From Cranoglanis bouderius (lineage: Eukaryota > Chordata > Actinopteri > Siluriformes > Cranoglanididae), in contig CM042565.1 of the NCBI GenBank assembly GCA_023630585.1, positions 11,040,013 through 11,104,012 of the forward strand: a stretch of 64,000 nucleotides of DNA, written 5' to 3'. Of this stretch, positions 48,712-63,659 are shown piece after piece. Below the pieces are notes generated by a model. It worked only from the letters and a program-made list of their open reading frames with translations, ran no database searches and was not told the origin of the DNA. The number at the start of each line of letters is the position of its first letter. Positions within the stretch are counted from its first letter, which is position 1. The position numbers were made by a program, and so were the translations under genes.

Positions 48712-48900
48712 GCCCGGTGCCGGTAACTAATCTGCGCGTGAGCCGCTCTCGACCAAGCGCGCGCCTTCAGTGACGGTGTGCGTGTGCGACACCGAACAAC
48801 TTGTGTGTGTGTGTGTGTGTGTGTGTGCTGTTTGTAAACCAGAGGCAAGGACACACGGGAAGTGGGGGTGCTGAGAGCTGCTTCTAGAGGATTCTTTGAA
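48712..48900 (-). promoter_or_regulatory. p2rx5 upstream region
   Basis: GC-rich stretch directly upstream of the p2rx5 ATG (CGCGCG at about 48757), followed by a (TG)n run at 48803-48829. A promoter is expected here by position; no TATA box is evident. Confidence 0.45.
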
Positions 48901-49469
48901 CTCCAGCTACAATTGCTAAATTATTAGTAATAACAATAATAACGGTAACATATAAAAACCACACTTGTATGTTGGTTATAACTCCAGCACTGCAGTGTAA
49001 AACCCCTTCCTGCGTCCCTGAACCAGGGCTTCACTTTTTAACTGAGGGAAGAAATTCCACAGACCCCCAGAATACACTATTTCCCCCTAATATTTAAATA
49101 TTAATCTCGTAATTTAAATGTGCAGTGTAATGTTGTGGCTATTTATTGGTGCAGTAGAGTTCTATTCCTGAACTTTCCCCCAAGAGAACACATTAAGTTC
49201 AGGTCGACATTATTTATAGCCTTAGTATTATAGACCTTGGTTGTTGTTGTTTTTTTTTTGCTTTTGTTTTTGTTTTTTGTTTTTTAATTATCACGGTTTG
49301 TATTAAACGTGTTCAATTCACATGTCCAGTGAAATACAACAGTTAGCTCCGTTCCACTAATTCGATTGGTCGAGCAGCGTTTCAAGAGTGCTTATATTTA
49401 GAATAACCACACTGGGACGTTTCACTGTGTGTATCCTTCCGCTCGTCTGGAATTTTTCAAGTGTCAAGA

Positions 49470-49834
49470 TTTCCCTTCACTGGAACTAAGGGGCCCAAAC
49501 ATGACAACTGTTCCAACATGACAATGCACCTGTGCACAAAACGAGGTTTATAAAGACATGGTTTGCCAAAGTTGGTGTGGAAGAACTCAAGTTCTAGCCT
49601 CAACCCCATTAATCAGTTTTGGGATGAACTGGAACGCTGACTGCACACCAGGCCTCCTCACCCAACATCATTGCCTGACTTCACTAATGCTCTTGTGGCT
49701 GAATGAACACAAATCCACACAGCTACGCTCCAAAATCTAGTAGAAAATTTTACCAGAAGAGTGGAGGTTATTATAACCGCAAAGGGGGGGGGGGGGGGGT
49801 GTCACGTGTCCACATACATTTGGCCATATAGGGT
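49470..49834 (+). mobile_element. Mariner-like element remnant
   Basis: Contains CCCTTCACTGGAACTAAGGG, TTCCAACATGACAATGCACC (QHDNAP) and AGACATGGTTTGCCAAAG, and ends TTTGGCCATATAGGGTA. A G17 run is at about 49783-49799. Same family as 30698. Confidence 0.7.
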
Positions 49835-52267
49835 ATTTAAAAACAAAATCGCAGACTACCTGGATATGCTTCCCTGACAACTGGGGGTCCCTGGAAACCA
49901 ACTTGACAACCACTGGTGTAAAAAGTCTAGTAGCCTAGTAGTGCTGATTTCAAATTTTGTATGAAAGTGAAAGCCACTGTTACAACTTCATTTCCTGCCA
50001 ACCTTTCTGTAAAGGGTGTGAAGTACGCACATGCACTTTACTCCATAATTTTCCAAGCTTAAAAGTTGTTCAGAGTTCAATCGTAAATGAAAACTGAGAA
50101 TACATCAGAGATCAGTCTGAAGGTTAGACCTGAGACTGAGCTAGGTCGGGGAAAAATTACAACCTGCATGTTTCACTTTCTTAGTAAAAAGAAGACTGCA
50201 TACGTGAGCTTTCGTTGCAGAATTTTGATCAGCATGAGCATAACCACCCACACCAGATGATAAAGTTCTATTGTTTTTCTAGCTGGTTTCCATATTAATC
50301 ATTGTTTTGCATACTGAAAACACATGTAATGTACAAGAAATATAGTAGGTATTGTTTGCAAGAAATGCATAATGTGAAATGTCAGCAAGAGCTGTGTTTT
50401 GAAGTGTGAGATTGAATCCTGACAATGATTCATAGAAATGTTTAAATAAAGAGAATATCAGACCTTAGATTACTGTCTGGAGGAGTTTCTGTGCATGTAC
50501 TCCCCGTGTCCATGTGGGTTTCCTCTAGTTTCTCCAGTTTCCTCCCACCTCCCAGAAACATGCCAGTAAATGGAAGAGGTAAATTACCTCTAGTTATGAA
50601 TGTGTGTGTGTATGGTACCTTGTGATAGACAGGTCTAAGAATTGTGAGGAAAACTGTAATACCCTCAGAATACCTGCAGGGGATGCATCACCAGACAAGT
50701 GATTCTGTCCCCTTCACTTTTTTGCATATTGCACATGCCCTGAACTGAGCCTCTGACTTACAATCACAAATCTTAAAAAAAAAATTTAAAAAAACTTCAT
50801 TTTTAGACGGATAACATTTTTCAAGGTATTTGTTATTTTGGACTGATTGAATAGCGAACAAATCAATCACAATTAAGCTGTTTTGAACCCAATCCAAACG
50901 CACTACATGAAATCGGTGACTGTTTTATGAAAACAGTGAGGTTTTGAGTGAATTAATTAGGGATATTTTTGGCGCTGAGCATGCCTAAATACACTGACTG
51001 CTACTAGCTTACCGCATTGTAATGTAGTTCCTTTATTAGCTAGGGTTAGTTAATGATAATACTAAAACTACAAGCGTACTTATTTATACTTATAAAGAGG
51101 CAGATGGTTGCAGTTATAGGTGGTGCATTTATAACTGTTGTACAAGGAATGGTGTAATTTGACAGTAATGACTAATTGCCAAATAATTAATATCTCACCG
51201 CAGAAGTAACTTTACCTGATAGAGTTAACCTAGCTAGCTGGATTGGAAGGCACATTCACACCAACTGGATTGTCCTCACTCTGGATGGCACAATCTACTG
51301 TAGGTAAAGGAAAAAAATTATGATAAAAAATGGACATCATACATGGATTCTATATGAAAACTACCATTAGAGCTATAATGAATACATTTTGTTCGCCAAC
51401 TAAATGCATTATTGCCTTTTTACCAGCTGTGACAAGTAGTATTGCTGGCTGAGAAACAGTGTTGGCATGGCAATACCGAATGCAATAGTTATGATATGTC
51501 TGCTGCTAAGAATAATACTAATAATCAGGACACTCACTAGCCATCTACAAGTCAATGTGTTAAACTGTAGAATAGGTGAAATATAATCAAGAACAGTAGT
51601 AATAAACATAAATAAAATAAGAATGTATAAACAGATTTCACAGGATGTGCTGTTATTGCATTCCAACTAGTATAGTTCTATCGCACAAACCTAGCTTTAC
51701 TTGATATGTGCATGTGTTCTTTTGCATTTTTGTTGGCTAAGCTAGTTCTTGTGAGTTAAATGAATAAATTCAGGGAGACATTTGGGGGGGGGGGAGTTGC
51801 CCATATTTTGTATGTTAGATTCACTTCAAACAAAATGTGCTTTTATGAATTTAATCCTTCCGAGAAACAGTCTGGTTATGGGTTTCTTTCCAGAGAGCAG
51901 TGGGGTATGGATGTGGGGGTTGTGTGTTACTTACTGACAGCTGCGTCCTCAAATGGCTGCTACGCCTGAGTATGTAATGCGTAATGAGTATGTATGTCTA
52001 CATCGTATCCAGGGGCTTAGCCATCATTTTATGATGGGGGGGTGGGGGGTTGGGGTGGACAGAATGTCAAGGGTATTCTTTTTTTCTGACCTTTGTCTAA
52101 TTGATCGGTTTTATCTCTTTTTGCTCTTAATTGGCTTAATATGCAATTTATGATTTGCAAAATTTAAATATTGCAAATTGTGTTTAGTGTACATTGTATT
52201 GCATATACATAGCACACAGTATATAATATATACTTGTATATTATGAATGATTTTGTTTTGGTTCTAT
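49835..52267. other. p2rx5-polyubiquitin spacer, part 1, no gene seen
   Basis: AT-rich DNA. About 50470-50600 is a reversed fragment of the dispersed repeat at 28160. A G10 run is at 51784. No credible exon on either strand. Confidence 0.5.
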
Positions 52268-52851
52268 TGTGGAAAATGTCCTGGTTATGCTATAAAAAAA
52301 TATTCGAGAGTCCGGGGTTTAAGATGTCAAAAATCAGACTTTATTGAAACAACATAAAGCCGAGATGACTGCAGACCATCTGACAAATACAGTCAATGCA
52401 TCAGTTTTTACACATTTCTAAAGCAATGATCTCATTCAGGCGGGGTTTCCCCATTTTTTCTTTAATCACACCTCTGATAGCTCGCCACAATTATGTTTCA
52501 TTCTATGGATCTCGTAAACAACCGTGGCGCGAGGTCTATCAGTGTATTTTTTAAAAAAGTTTCAAGGCCTTAATTGGTTTCAACTATGATTTAATGGTCG
52601 TCATGCTCAGCTGCAATTTCAGCTAAAGACAGTACAGAGTGGTACAGGTAGTGGGTTTCACACAAACTGAGATCATACACTAACCTGGCCTGCTTTTAAC
52701 CTTATACTAAAAGGTTTCATTTCCTGATTAATTTTATCCAGTGGTTGATTACATCAAAATTGATTTATTGGTTAATACATGAAAATACTTGGTTAAATAC
52801 TTGGTTAATATATGAAAATATGAAAATACTTGGTTAATATATGAAAATACA
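52268..52851 (-). mobile_element. Possible solo LTR
   Basis: Starts TGTGGAAAATG, ends AAATACA, and has CTAT on both sides (52264-52267 and 52852-52855). On the minus strand AATAAAGTCTGATTTTTGAC looks like an R/U5 poly(A) region. No second LTR or internal region is nearby. The 4-bp match could be chance. Confidence 0.4.
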
Positions 52852-54849
52852 CTATAGTTCTCTCCCTTTTCTATTGAATTATATACAGTAAATAGGTTAC
52901 AATCCCCCCCCCATACTACTACTAATCTACTACTAACTTAAACTGCTGCATAAGATATGCATAAGATATTATAGCAGCCTGTTATGATTCAATCGTCGTA
53001 TTTATAAAATGAAAATGTGTTCTATTATATAATATTTCTATTAATATTTAGCGCCAACATAGTAAAAGAAACCATCATGGAACATGTAACACTGCCTGAT
53101 CCAGACATGTGTGATCCATGCAAATCCGAATTCAACATTAACAATTCACCATCTTATTCTAATGTGAAGGACTCATAACACATCTGTAATAAAAAATTTA
53201 AAAAAAGACGTTACAAAAGAGTTTGAAAATAAGTGCATGTTTGTGCGGGACTCTGGGCTAATATTACCATCAAATCTAGCTAATTATTCATCAATGGAAA
53301 TGGGCAGCATTTAAAAAGAAAATGATTATTAGCAAATTATTCATCATCATTGTGCAACACGAATACCACATGCCAAAAGATCTCACACTGCTCGACATAG
53401 TATAAAAAATAAAATAAAAAAAAGAGAGTGAATGTTTTTTTTTTTTTGCCGCTTGAGCTCATTGTATGGCCCGCCAAAAGGACAAAAATGTTATTGCGTT
53501 ATTATATAATTATTATAATTATATATTATAATTAATTATAATTATATGTTATTTCGTGTGTATACGTCTATGTTTCGGCCAATGGCGAGTCCGAAAACTT
53601 GCAAATTAGCATAAAATTGATTAAACATGTAGTGGTTATGTAGACAGCTACATAAAGGCATGTCATTCATGAATAATGCATATAAAGGTGACGTGCCATC
53701 ATGCGTGGCATTGCGTGTACTCTGTTTCATTTCCTCCTTCCGTGTATGTCAGCGCTTATCTACAGTCACGTGACGACGACACGACGTCACGACCGAGTAA
53801 GGCGAGTCATTTCAAAATACCGAATGTTGGAGTCATGGCTTTAGCAAATTTCATGAATAATTGTAAGCGCATTTTTCAAGAATGCACTCACTTGTGTTTG
53901 TCACAATTTGAGTGAATCGTTTAGGTGAATGAATCGTTCTCGTTCACACGTCTATGATTGATTTTAAAGAACCGATTCTTTGACTCGCTAAATACAGCTT
54001 TAATAATCCACCTACTTGTCGCCACCTACTGTCGTAAACATGTAACCGACATAAACAGACTCGAAGCTTCATTATCATTAGCGTTATTAGACATTACAAA
54101 AAAAAGTCAACATTTCATATAAGTCATAAAGAAAACACTGTAAAGAGATAGATAAGCGAAGGGGGGGTTAAAGAAAAATTAATTGTAATATCAAATACAA
54201 AGCATGTATTACATACAATAGAGTTGGATAAAGTGGATAGATTCAAAAACTTGTCTAATTTAATGTTCGTCACAAATTATTTGAACTGCATTAAACAATT
54301 ACACAATAAACAATTAAACAAAGTGAAACCCAGAAAGCTGTGTATTGTTCACCGCCAAGGCAAATAAAAAAAATAAATAAATGAGCATAGTAAATACAAT
54401 TTAAAAAGTGTTTTATTTACAATAATTATTGTTGGTTACATTGTATTGCCTGTATTTCATTGCTGTTTACAAAGAACCAGACAGCAGAAGAGCTGCTGTG
54501 TCAACCTGGACAGACATCTACAAAAGCCAACAACTGAGTTTCTTAGAGCTTGTTGTTGAAGTGTGAATTTACCTTAATATGTTACGCTTTACATTTTAGC
54601 TGTAACTGGCATTATAGTTTTCCCACATTCACTGTACTGTACATATATACTTCAATGGTGTTGAAGGACAGAATGTTAGCCCGTGACAAAATTCAGTCAT
54701 TGTATGAACAATTATGCAATGAAAGGTTAATATTACGAAACTTATACATGTTCTGACTTGTTTTTATGTATTGTTTGTAAAGTGCCCCTTTATATATTTT
54801 TTTAAATAAACAAAACAAGTAGTTTGTGTTTAATATGTCGTCTTTACGT
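52852..54849. other. p2rx5-polyubiquitin spacer, part 2, no gene seen
   Basis: AT-rich, with TTATAATTATAT palindromes near 53500-53550 and a CpG-bearing patch at 53755-53800 (CACGTG at 53767, GACGTCAC at 53783). No exon recognised. Confidence 0.45.
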
Positions 54850-54980
54850 CGTTACGTAACGTATAAAGACATTTTTGTCCTTCCGGGTTGCCATATCATC
54901 GCGACCTCTGAGCGCTCAGCGCGGGTGGAGCGTTAGCGTGACACGTGACGTGCGCGACCAATTGTCATGGCAACGTACAC
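54850..54980. promoter_or_regulatory. Orphan CpG-rich promoter-like patch
   Basis: In 130 bases: the palindrome GTTACGTAAC (54851-54860), TTGCCAT (about 54888), AGCGCTCAGCGCG, CACGTG (54942-54947), TGACGTGCGCG, an inverted CCAAT (CCAATTG) and CATGGCAAC (54966-54974). It stands out from AT-rich surroundings. No adjacent coding exon was found, so its gene, if any, is unknown. Confidence 0.4.
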
Positions 54981-56100
54981 GTATAGAAATCAAAGATACA
55001 CGAATTGGCCATGGCCAGTGAAAAGGTGCAGGGAACAACGTCCCCCCGCGGATTCTACGCCCATGAATCACTAAACATCAAATTCAGACACTTGGCTAGA
55101 CATAGCTTGCTCTATCAAGTATATGTAATATATTAAGAAAAAGGATTATATTAGCTACATCCCTAAATTAAAATAATTCCAAATTTCATGACAGTGTATT
55201 TAACAAATAAGTTATTCATTGTTGATTCTGTTTTTAAGTTAGAATGTCATTACTAATTGTTTATTCTATATTGAAAATGTTGTTTATAATTACTTTAACC
55301 TAATTTTACTCGTTTTACCAACATATATTTACAAACTTCAAAACTTTCATACAGCAGTGACCACACAAAAGGTAAAAATTACAATCCAAAACTAAACTGC
55401 ATTCGTCACCCACCCCTTTTATAGCCAAGATATCAATCTGAAGAGTATCTTTAGACATAGGCTTACCTGATGTACCAAGAACCAGTCCCGCTGACAGTCT
55501 TGAGTGAATGTATAATATCCAGAAAATGCTAAATCTTTTTTTTTTTTAAAGAAAAATTCCCTATACATTTATACCATGTCTACACTTAACCATAATTTCT
55601 GTGCATTCATATTGCTCTTCATGTACCATGTGTGGGGCTGCTGTAACAAACTTTTACCCTTGCCCAAGTAAACATGGCATTAAGTTATTCACACAAGTCC
55701 TGGACTGACAGTTTATAGCACCTTAAAGCTTCCACAATCCCTAAAACAGAACAGGTGAACTGACCAAACATAGTTATATTCATGTGTGCACTGTGGTCTT
55801 ACCAACCAAACTCTTAATGTTGCAGCAGGTATTATATTCAGATCAGATTATTTAAGATTTAAATATTAATAACCTACCAATGTTACAGATAGCATGGCAT
55901 CAGTCATGTTTTGTATCATGTCATCATTTATTTAATCTTAAAGCATGACATCACTAGGCTGTACTTTAAACATGAAGTGAAATTAGCATAGATTTAAAGG
56001 CAAAACCATTAAGACAAGCCAATTTCTAACCTGCACTTTAGTTTCCATTTTGACCCTTATACACAAACACAAAAGAGCGTCGACACTGGTAAACAAGGCA
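54981..56100. other. Polyubiquitin 3' flank, no gene seen
   Basis: AT-rich sequence with no recognisable exon, RNA gene or repeat end. Confidence 0.45.
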
Positions 56101-56181
56101 AACAACTCAACACTGTTAAACGTCACTACATTTAGTTGTGAAAATCAAATTCATCAAGAAACATTTCAATGCATTTAATGC

Positions 56182-56187
56182 TTTATT
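56182..56187 (-). terminator. Polyubiquitin poly(A) signal
   Basis: AATAAA on the minus strand, about 115 bases after the polyubiquitin stop codon. It is preceded by a T-rich 3' untranslated region and no competing AATAAA is closer to the stop except one within the T/A-rich stretch near 56233. Confidence 0.6.
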
Positions 56188-56299
56188 TTCATGTGTCATA
56201 CAAGTGGAAAAAAATGGAGTAAAAACAAAAAACAAAATAAAAGTGCAGGGTAAGTAAAGACTTTTGCAAGACCTTAGCACATTTAAGACAATGAGATCT

Positions 56300-57937
<1,638 letters not shown>

Positions 57938-58626
57938 TTAATAAAATGTATAACATTGTGTAGTCTCAGACCACTACATAATATTTAAATAGATCATTTG
58001 TAAAATTGTCAAAATTAGCTGGAGTGTGAATGCAGCAGGAAAAAACCTATTTATAAATATCTGAAAAAAATGTCAAGGTATTTCAGAAGTCGCCATTTAA
58101 AATAAGATCATTCAAATTATCAACCTAAATAAAATTAGGGTAAAAATAAAACGTTCTTTTAAATAAATAAATAAAATAAATAAATAAAAACCTAATAAAA
58201 ACGTTCAGGGTATTTGACCTTTAAAAATAACGGAGGGCAAGGTTTTTTCCCCTTCTTTAAAATGGCCACCGTTTAATTCGCCCAGACGCCATTTCAGAAC
58301 ATCCGGGTTCTTTGTTCGAGAAGTGAAAATGATTCAGCAAAAACGCCCAGCGCCGAACAAAGGAAAAAACAGCCACCATTACGATTAGTAAGTGACTTTA
58401 ATTTAAACATTTCGTTTAAAAACAACTCAACAGTTAGTTTTACACCACTCAAAACAACGCGATTTGATTCAAATAAATTATACGTTAGCAAGATGGTTAA
58501 CCTTAACCTAGTTACAGCTCATCGATTCACACACGAAAACGACAAATCCCACAAAGCACATCACAAAGTTTTGTTTGTATTAATAAAATTTCTTTAAAAA
58601 AAAAAGAAAGAAAGAAAGAAACCTTA

Positions 58627-58745
58627 CCTTTCGAAGAAATACTTATTAGCAAGCTCTTGGTATACAGACACAACGGCCTTTCTTCACTTCTCCTCTTACT
58701 CCGGATACTAATGCAGCAAAATGCGACGGTTTCTGTATATATAGA
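58627..58745 (-). promoter_or_regulatory. Polyubiquitin TATA box and non-coding leader exon
   Basis: Read on the minus strand, a TATATATA motif sits at about 58735-58743. Some 30 bases further is the probable start site, and the leader ends at an AAAG/GTAAGG donor at 58627/58626. The acceptor for the coding exon is at about 57914, so the leader intron is about 0.7 kb. A TATA box plus a leader intron before the first ubiquitin unit is the usual layout of vertebrate polyubiquitin genes. The start site is inferred from the TATA spacing, not seen. Confidence 0.7.
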
Positions 58746-58879
58746 ACCTCCGCACAGTGACGTGCCTCAACGTGACATGTGCCTAGTTACTTCCGCACTT
58801 GAAACTAGTCCCTGTTTTTTCGGCAAAAATAAACAGTGACACTTTATTATATTTAATTTATATATTTCTTTATTGATAA

Positions 58880-61722
58880 AAAACATATATTTTTTATTTA
58901 CATTTGTCAAAAACAAATTATTAAACTCGAACTTCTGACAATGCGGAGTAACACAATCGCTGTGAAAACAGAAAAGTCTAGAATGTACCCGACAGGCCCG
59001 CCCAATGCGGGACACATTGCGAATGAAGATTGGTTGGTTTGGTTGTTTTCTGCAATCTCATTGGAGAATCAGGTGAATGGACTGTTGCTAGGGCAGAAAC
59101 AACAGTGAACCGATAACAGCTTGCTGTCGATGCTGCTGGGCAAATATGTAGAAGGAAATAACTAGAACTGTGTGGAAATCGGTTGTAAAATAAATATTTC
59201 AAATTTTTAGCTGATATATGAGCTGATGGCAAAAGCCGGATTGCTCTTTATTCATGTGTTGTATTTCATTTAGCTTTACTGGTAAACTGAAGTGTGTTAT
59301 AATGAAAATAGGCCCTACCACACATTTCTTTTTAATTATTCTTTTGAAACTTTTTTATGTAGTTGTATAAGGCCGTGCACTCAGAATAGTAGTGTGTGAA
59401 CACCAACAGCCTAAAATTGTGTCAGCACTTCTCTATAAACATGCCCTGGTGTTTGCTGTGACAAAATAGGACTGGCTCAAACAAAGCAGTAAAAAGGATT
59501 GTCCATTTGCACAAAACAGAGTTACCTAAACCTATGGTTAAAATGCCAATTATTTATCATTATTATCGTTTAGCTTTTTAAAGATTTTGATCATTATTAA
59601 ACCAAAGTTATTTGTGTCCACTGTAAAAAATTCACACATCCCTCCTCCAGACCGAATATTATACCAATTCAGCACATACTAAAAAAAAACCTGTTTCATG
59701 AAGTGCTTTTCCACTGATTCATCACTCTTTAGAGCACAGTCTTGAAAAGCACTGAATAGTATGATACAAACATGAATGACTGTTTAAACTGCTTTGAGGA
59801 AACAAGAGTATACTGGTTCACACTGAGTGGATTACAATTGTTGTGTGGTCGTGATGTTACTCTTTTATTCAGACATCACACACAGCTGATAGATTATCTT
59901 GATCACCATTTTGTTCTGATCCTGAGCAGCCATTTTGTTGCTGAGAATATACCAGAGTGGTGGGGAAAGTGTGCCATTTTAAAAAGGAGTTTCTGGATAA
60001 ATACCATGGTTTGATAAATGGCCTTCAGTGAGCATTTAATATGGGACAGTATTTATGGGACACAGAAAAATGTTGCATTAACAGGTCACTCCTACCTCCC
60101 AGAAACATGCCAATAGGTTGGCTACTTTATATTTCCCATAAGTGTGAATGTGATAGACTGGTGTCCCATCCATGGTATAGTGCTTATTTGTTCCTCGGCC
60201 AAGACTACACAGCACGGACAACTGAAAACAATGACGTTTGAAGATTCTTGAAATGGTCAGAATATGAACTGGACTCAGCACTCATAACTGTAAAACTGTA
60301 ATAATTATGATACTAAAAATGTCTAGAATTTTTTTTTTAAATAAAACATATTCATGATTAAAACAGGAATTATGTGTTAAAACCACAACTTAATGCTCCA
60401 AACTGATGTTGTGTAACCAAGTGGGTTATTTTTTTAAATAGGCAACAAATTCTATTAGCCATTATCTCATTATAGTCAATATTATTCAGTAAAGTATGAA
60501 CTTATAACCCCTCAAAACAATTGATGATATTGTTATAATTCACATTTTATGTTTTAAACATGATATGATGAATATCAGACATTAATAAATGTTATTGTTT
60601 ATTTGCTCTTGTATTGTTGCAGATATTGTGATACTTGTGTGATAATTATAGTATCTTGACAACCTTATTTAAGCAAATGGTGTAATATGATTGTTGTAGA
60701 AACAAAACATGAAAATTCTCTTCACAATTATCAGTTTCATAGTTATGCTTTGTCACTATGGCTTCTAATATGTAACTTGTAATGCAAGATCTGCCACTTT
60801 ACCCTGAACTAAGTCAGATATCCTGTACATCCTGTACCTTGAACTGGGTGTTTACCCTGTGTTTGTGTTCCCGAAACCATTTCACAACCTGTTTATCAGC
60901 ATTTTCTATAATTAAATACTTGATCCATGACAGTCACATTTGCAGTTTACACAGACCTTATGGCTAGTTAAAAATATGGATTAAAATGAATAACTGAGTT
61001 TTCTCAGTTTATCTTTTTTGGGTGACCTCTGACAGATGTCAAAGTCATTCTAGTACTGTCTCTACTGCTATTCAGTGACCTACTTTCATATAGCATTAAC
61101 TGTATTCATTTATTATTTTTCCATAAGATGACCCAACAGATTAATCCTGACTCGAAACATTTAAACTATAAAGTATAATAAACAGAATATTCTTCTCTTC
61201 TATCTTATATAACACAGAATATGCAACATGTAGGGACTTGTTTCATTTATTATGGCAACGCCATTGCAGAGTGACATCCAACACCCAGTCAGCAGACCAG
61301 GTCACGTGACTTACGTCATTCTTTCATTCTTTCGTGTTGCCAGATTGCAAGATTTATGTGGCTTACTTTAATCACAGAGTTAGAAACTTGATAATGTGGG
61401 GTATATTTTGGTTTAAAATATACATATATTTTTTGCTTTTGTGTTTTGACACATTTTCATGTATAAAAGGGATTTTATATCAGGGGTTCAAAACTTTTCA
61501 CAGTCTAGACATAGGCAAAACCATACCTTATTCACTACATAGTGCTCTATTTTGGGAGGTTTGCCATTTAGTAGTTATGCACATTATAAAAGCATAGTGA
61601 GAAATTTCTAGGGTTAGGGTTAATCTAACTAGGGTCATTCATATAAATCTAAACTGCACTTCTGAGTACAAATTTTCTACTATAGAGGTTCTCAAAGTGG
61701 TCTGTGCAGCACAGCCAGGGGT

Positions 61723-61760
<38 letters not shown>

Positions 61761-61960
61761 TTTGTTAAAGTGGTGGAAATGACAGCCCACCGTTTTCAAA
61801 GTTATTTATTTTTTAGTTCTTGAGTCACTTAAATAATATGTTGACATCAATAAGTCAACTACAGTATGTAGGCCTACATATAATATCAACATGAATTTAA
61901 TGACAATTTTAATTTATAAAATGTGTTATGTGAGTGAAAAGTTCCAGCATCTTTAGCAAC
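58880..61960. other. Polyubiquitin upstream region, no gene seen
   Basis: 58990-59110 is somewhat GC-richer with two CCAAT-type motifs (GATTGGTTGG, CATTGGAGAA), perhaps a promoter. About 60080-60190 is a fragment of the dispersed repeat. 61303-61318 holds CACGTG next to TTACGTCA. A T27 run is at about 61730-61757. Confidence 0.4.
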
Positions 61961-61964
61961 CACT

Positions 61965-62520
61965 TTATCCTATCTTATCTCAGGAACACTGAGTGTAAGG
62001 CAGGAACACATTCACACCTAGGGGCAATTTAGACTTGCCAGTTCATCTACTGGCATAATGAGTACATCAGGGGGACAGCACATGTGAGATGTTTTGGAGA
62101 CAAAGTTAGAGAGGCCAGGTTGAGATGGTTTGGACATGTTCAGAGGAGGGAGAGTGAACATATCGGTAAAAGGATGCTGAGGTTAGAGCTGCCAGGCAGG
62201 AGGCCGAGAGGAAGACCAAAGAGGAGGTTTATGGATGTAGTGAAGGAGGACATGAAGGTAGTCGGTCTGAGAGAAGAGGATGCAGGGGATAGGGCTAGAT
62301 GGAGGCAGATGATTCGCTGTGGCGACCCCTGAAGGGAACAGCCGAAAGGAAAATAAGTTGTTCATCTACTGGCATGATTTTGGGAGATGGTAGGAAACCG
62401 GAGAACTTGGAAGAAACCCACATGGACACAGGGACAACGCGCAACTCCACACAGTTTACAATTGAACCAGGAATGCTGTAACTGTGAGATGGCAATGCTG
62501 CGTACTGCACCTAAACCATG
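61965..62520 (+). mobile_element. Dispersed teleost repeat split by an RTE insertion
   Basis: Left part 61965-62056 (CACATTCACACCTAGGGGCA) and right part 62360-62520 (GAAACCCACATGGACACAGG, CAACTCCACACAG) are continuous in the family consensus seen at 28160. Confidence 0.7.
62057..62359 (+). mobile_element. 5'-truncated RTE-type LINE with 16-bp target duplication
   Basis: Encodes the C-terminal end of an RTE-type polyprotein in one frame (62084-62332): ARLRWFGHVQRRESEHIGKR, then GRRPRGRPKRRFMDVVKEDM and RWRQMIRCGDP, ending with its stop. Flanked by GTTCATCTACTGGCAT at 62041-62056 and 62360-62375, a perfect target-site duplication. Confidence 0.92.
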
Positions 62521-63659
62521 CCGAATATATATATTTTTTTAATTGTAAAAGTAACAAATCATAACCAAAGAATTTGACAGAAATGTGTTTATTACAGCAA
62601 TTATTTAATACAAAAAATATAATAGCCTATATCAAAGTACACAATAAGAACATGCAAAAATAAACTGTCAAATTATCACAGTTTTATGATATAGTGGACA
62701 GTGCAGCTTTTAAGCCTCGATGAGGTTTAAAAGTCAGTGAATCTGGCAACCCTGTGCAGCACTGTAAATATCTCCTGAAACTCAACGTAAGCCTTTTGTT
62801 AGGAAACCGAGTCATGTGTGAACGCCTTTCAACCTTCCATCATCCGCTCGTTACAAAAGAAACCTAGGTGCGCTATGGAAGACAAAAGGTAGGGTGTGTG
62901 AACAGACGTTAGCTCGCAGGTTTCTAATCACCACTTTGGACATGTCATGTGGGGAAGAAGTGTAAAAGCACTTTAAGTAACCTGATTAAATATAAAGTGT
63001 ACATGTTAAAGTGCATCTAAAAATCAGCATGTTGTTAAAACGCCCAGATAGTGTGATTAAGTGCCCATGATCCCTAAAATCACAATCCAGAGCACAGATA
63101 TTAAAGTAAGTTTTCCTGTAATCCAAAGGTGATACATTTGTTTACAGCCAGGGACCCCTTTAAATGTAAAGTAAATTCTAGGGACCCCTCAGTACAGACT
63201 TATTTCATGAACATTATATAAATGTAATGTTTTGTCTATTTATTCAAGGCAAAGAACTTTCCATCCATGAACTTTACATTAAGAGAACAAGGTTCAGGTT
63301 GATATTATTTACGGCCACCTTGTTTATGACGTTAGGATTAAACCCAGTCAATTCAAGTGACCAGTCACATAGGCTAATAAGCATAAGAACTCAATAATAA
63401 ATATAATAACATTAATAATGGTGCGTTGTGATTTGCATTTCTGAAACACAATTAAAAGTCACAATCCCCTGGCTGTACAGAAACCTTACTTTAAGAACCT
63501 CATCTACCGTCCATTCCTCACCAAAATATAAATTCAAGCATAATGGTGGAATAATTTTTGACCATAAAATGCATACTCTCACATAGCCATGGATAACAAT
63601 TACATTCCATTTGTCTTCGTATGTGTGTGAATATAGATTTTAAATTATATGCCAATATA
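62521..63659. other. No gene seen
   Basis: AT-rich sequence with no recognisable exon; the longest frames are short and featureless. Confidence 0.45.
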
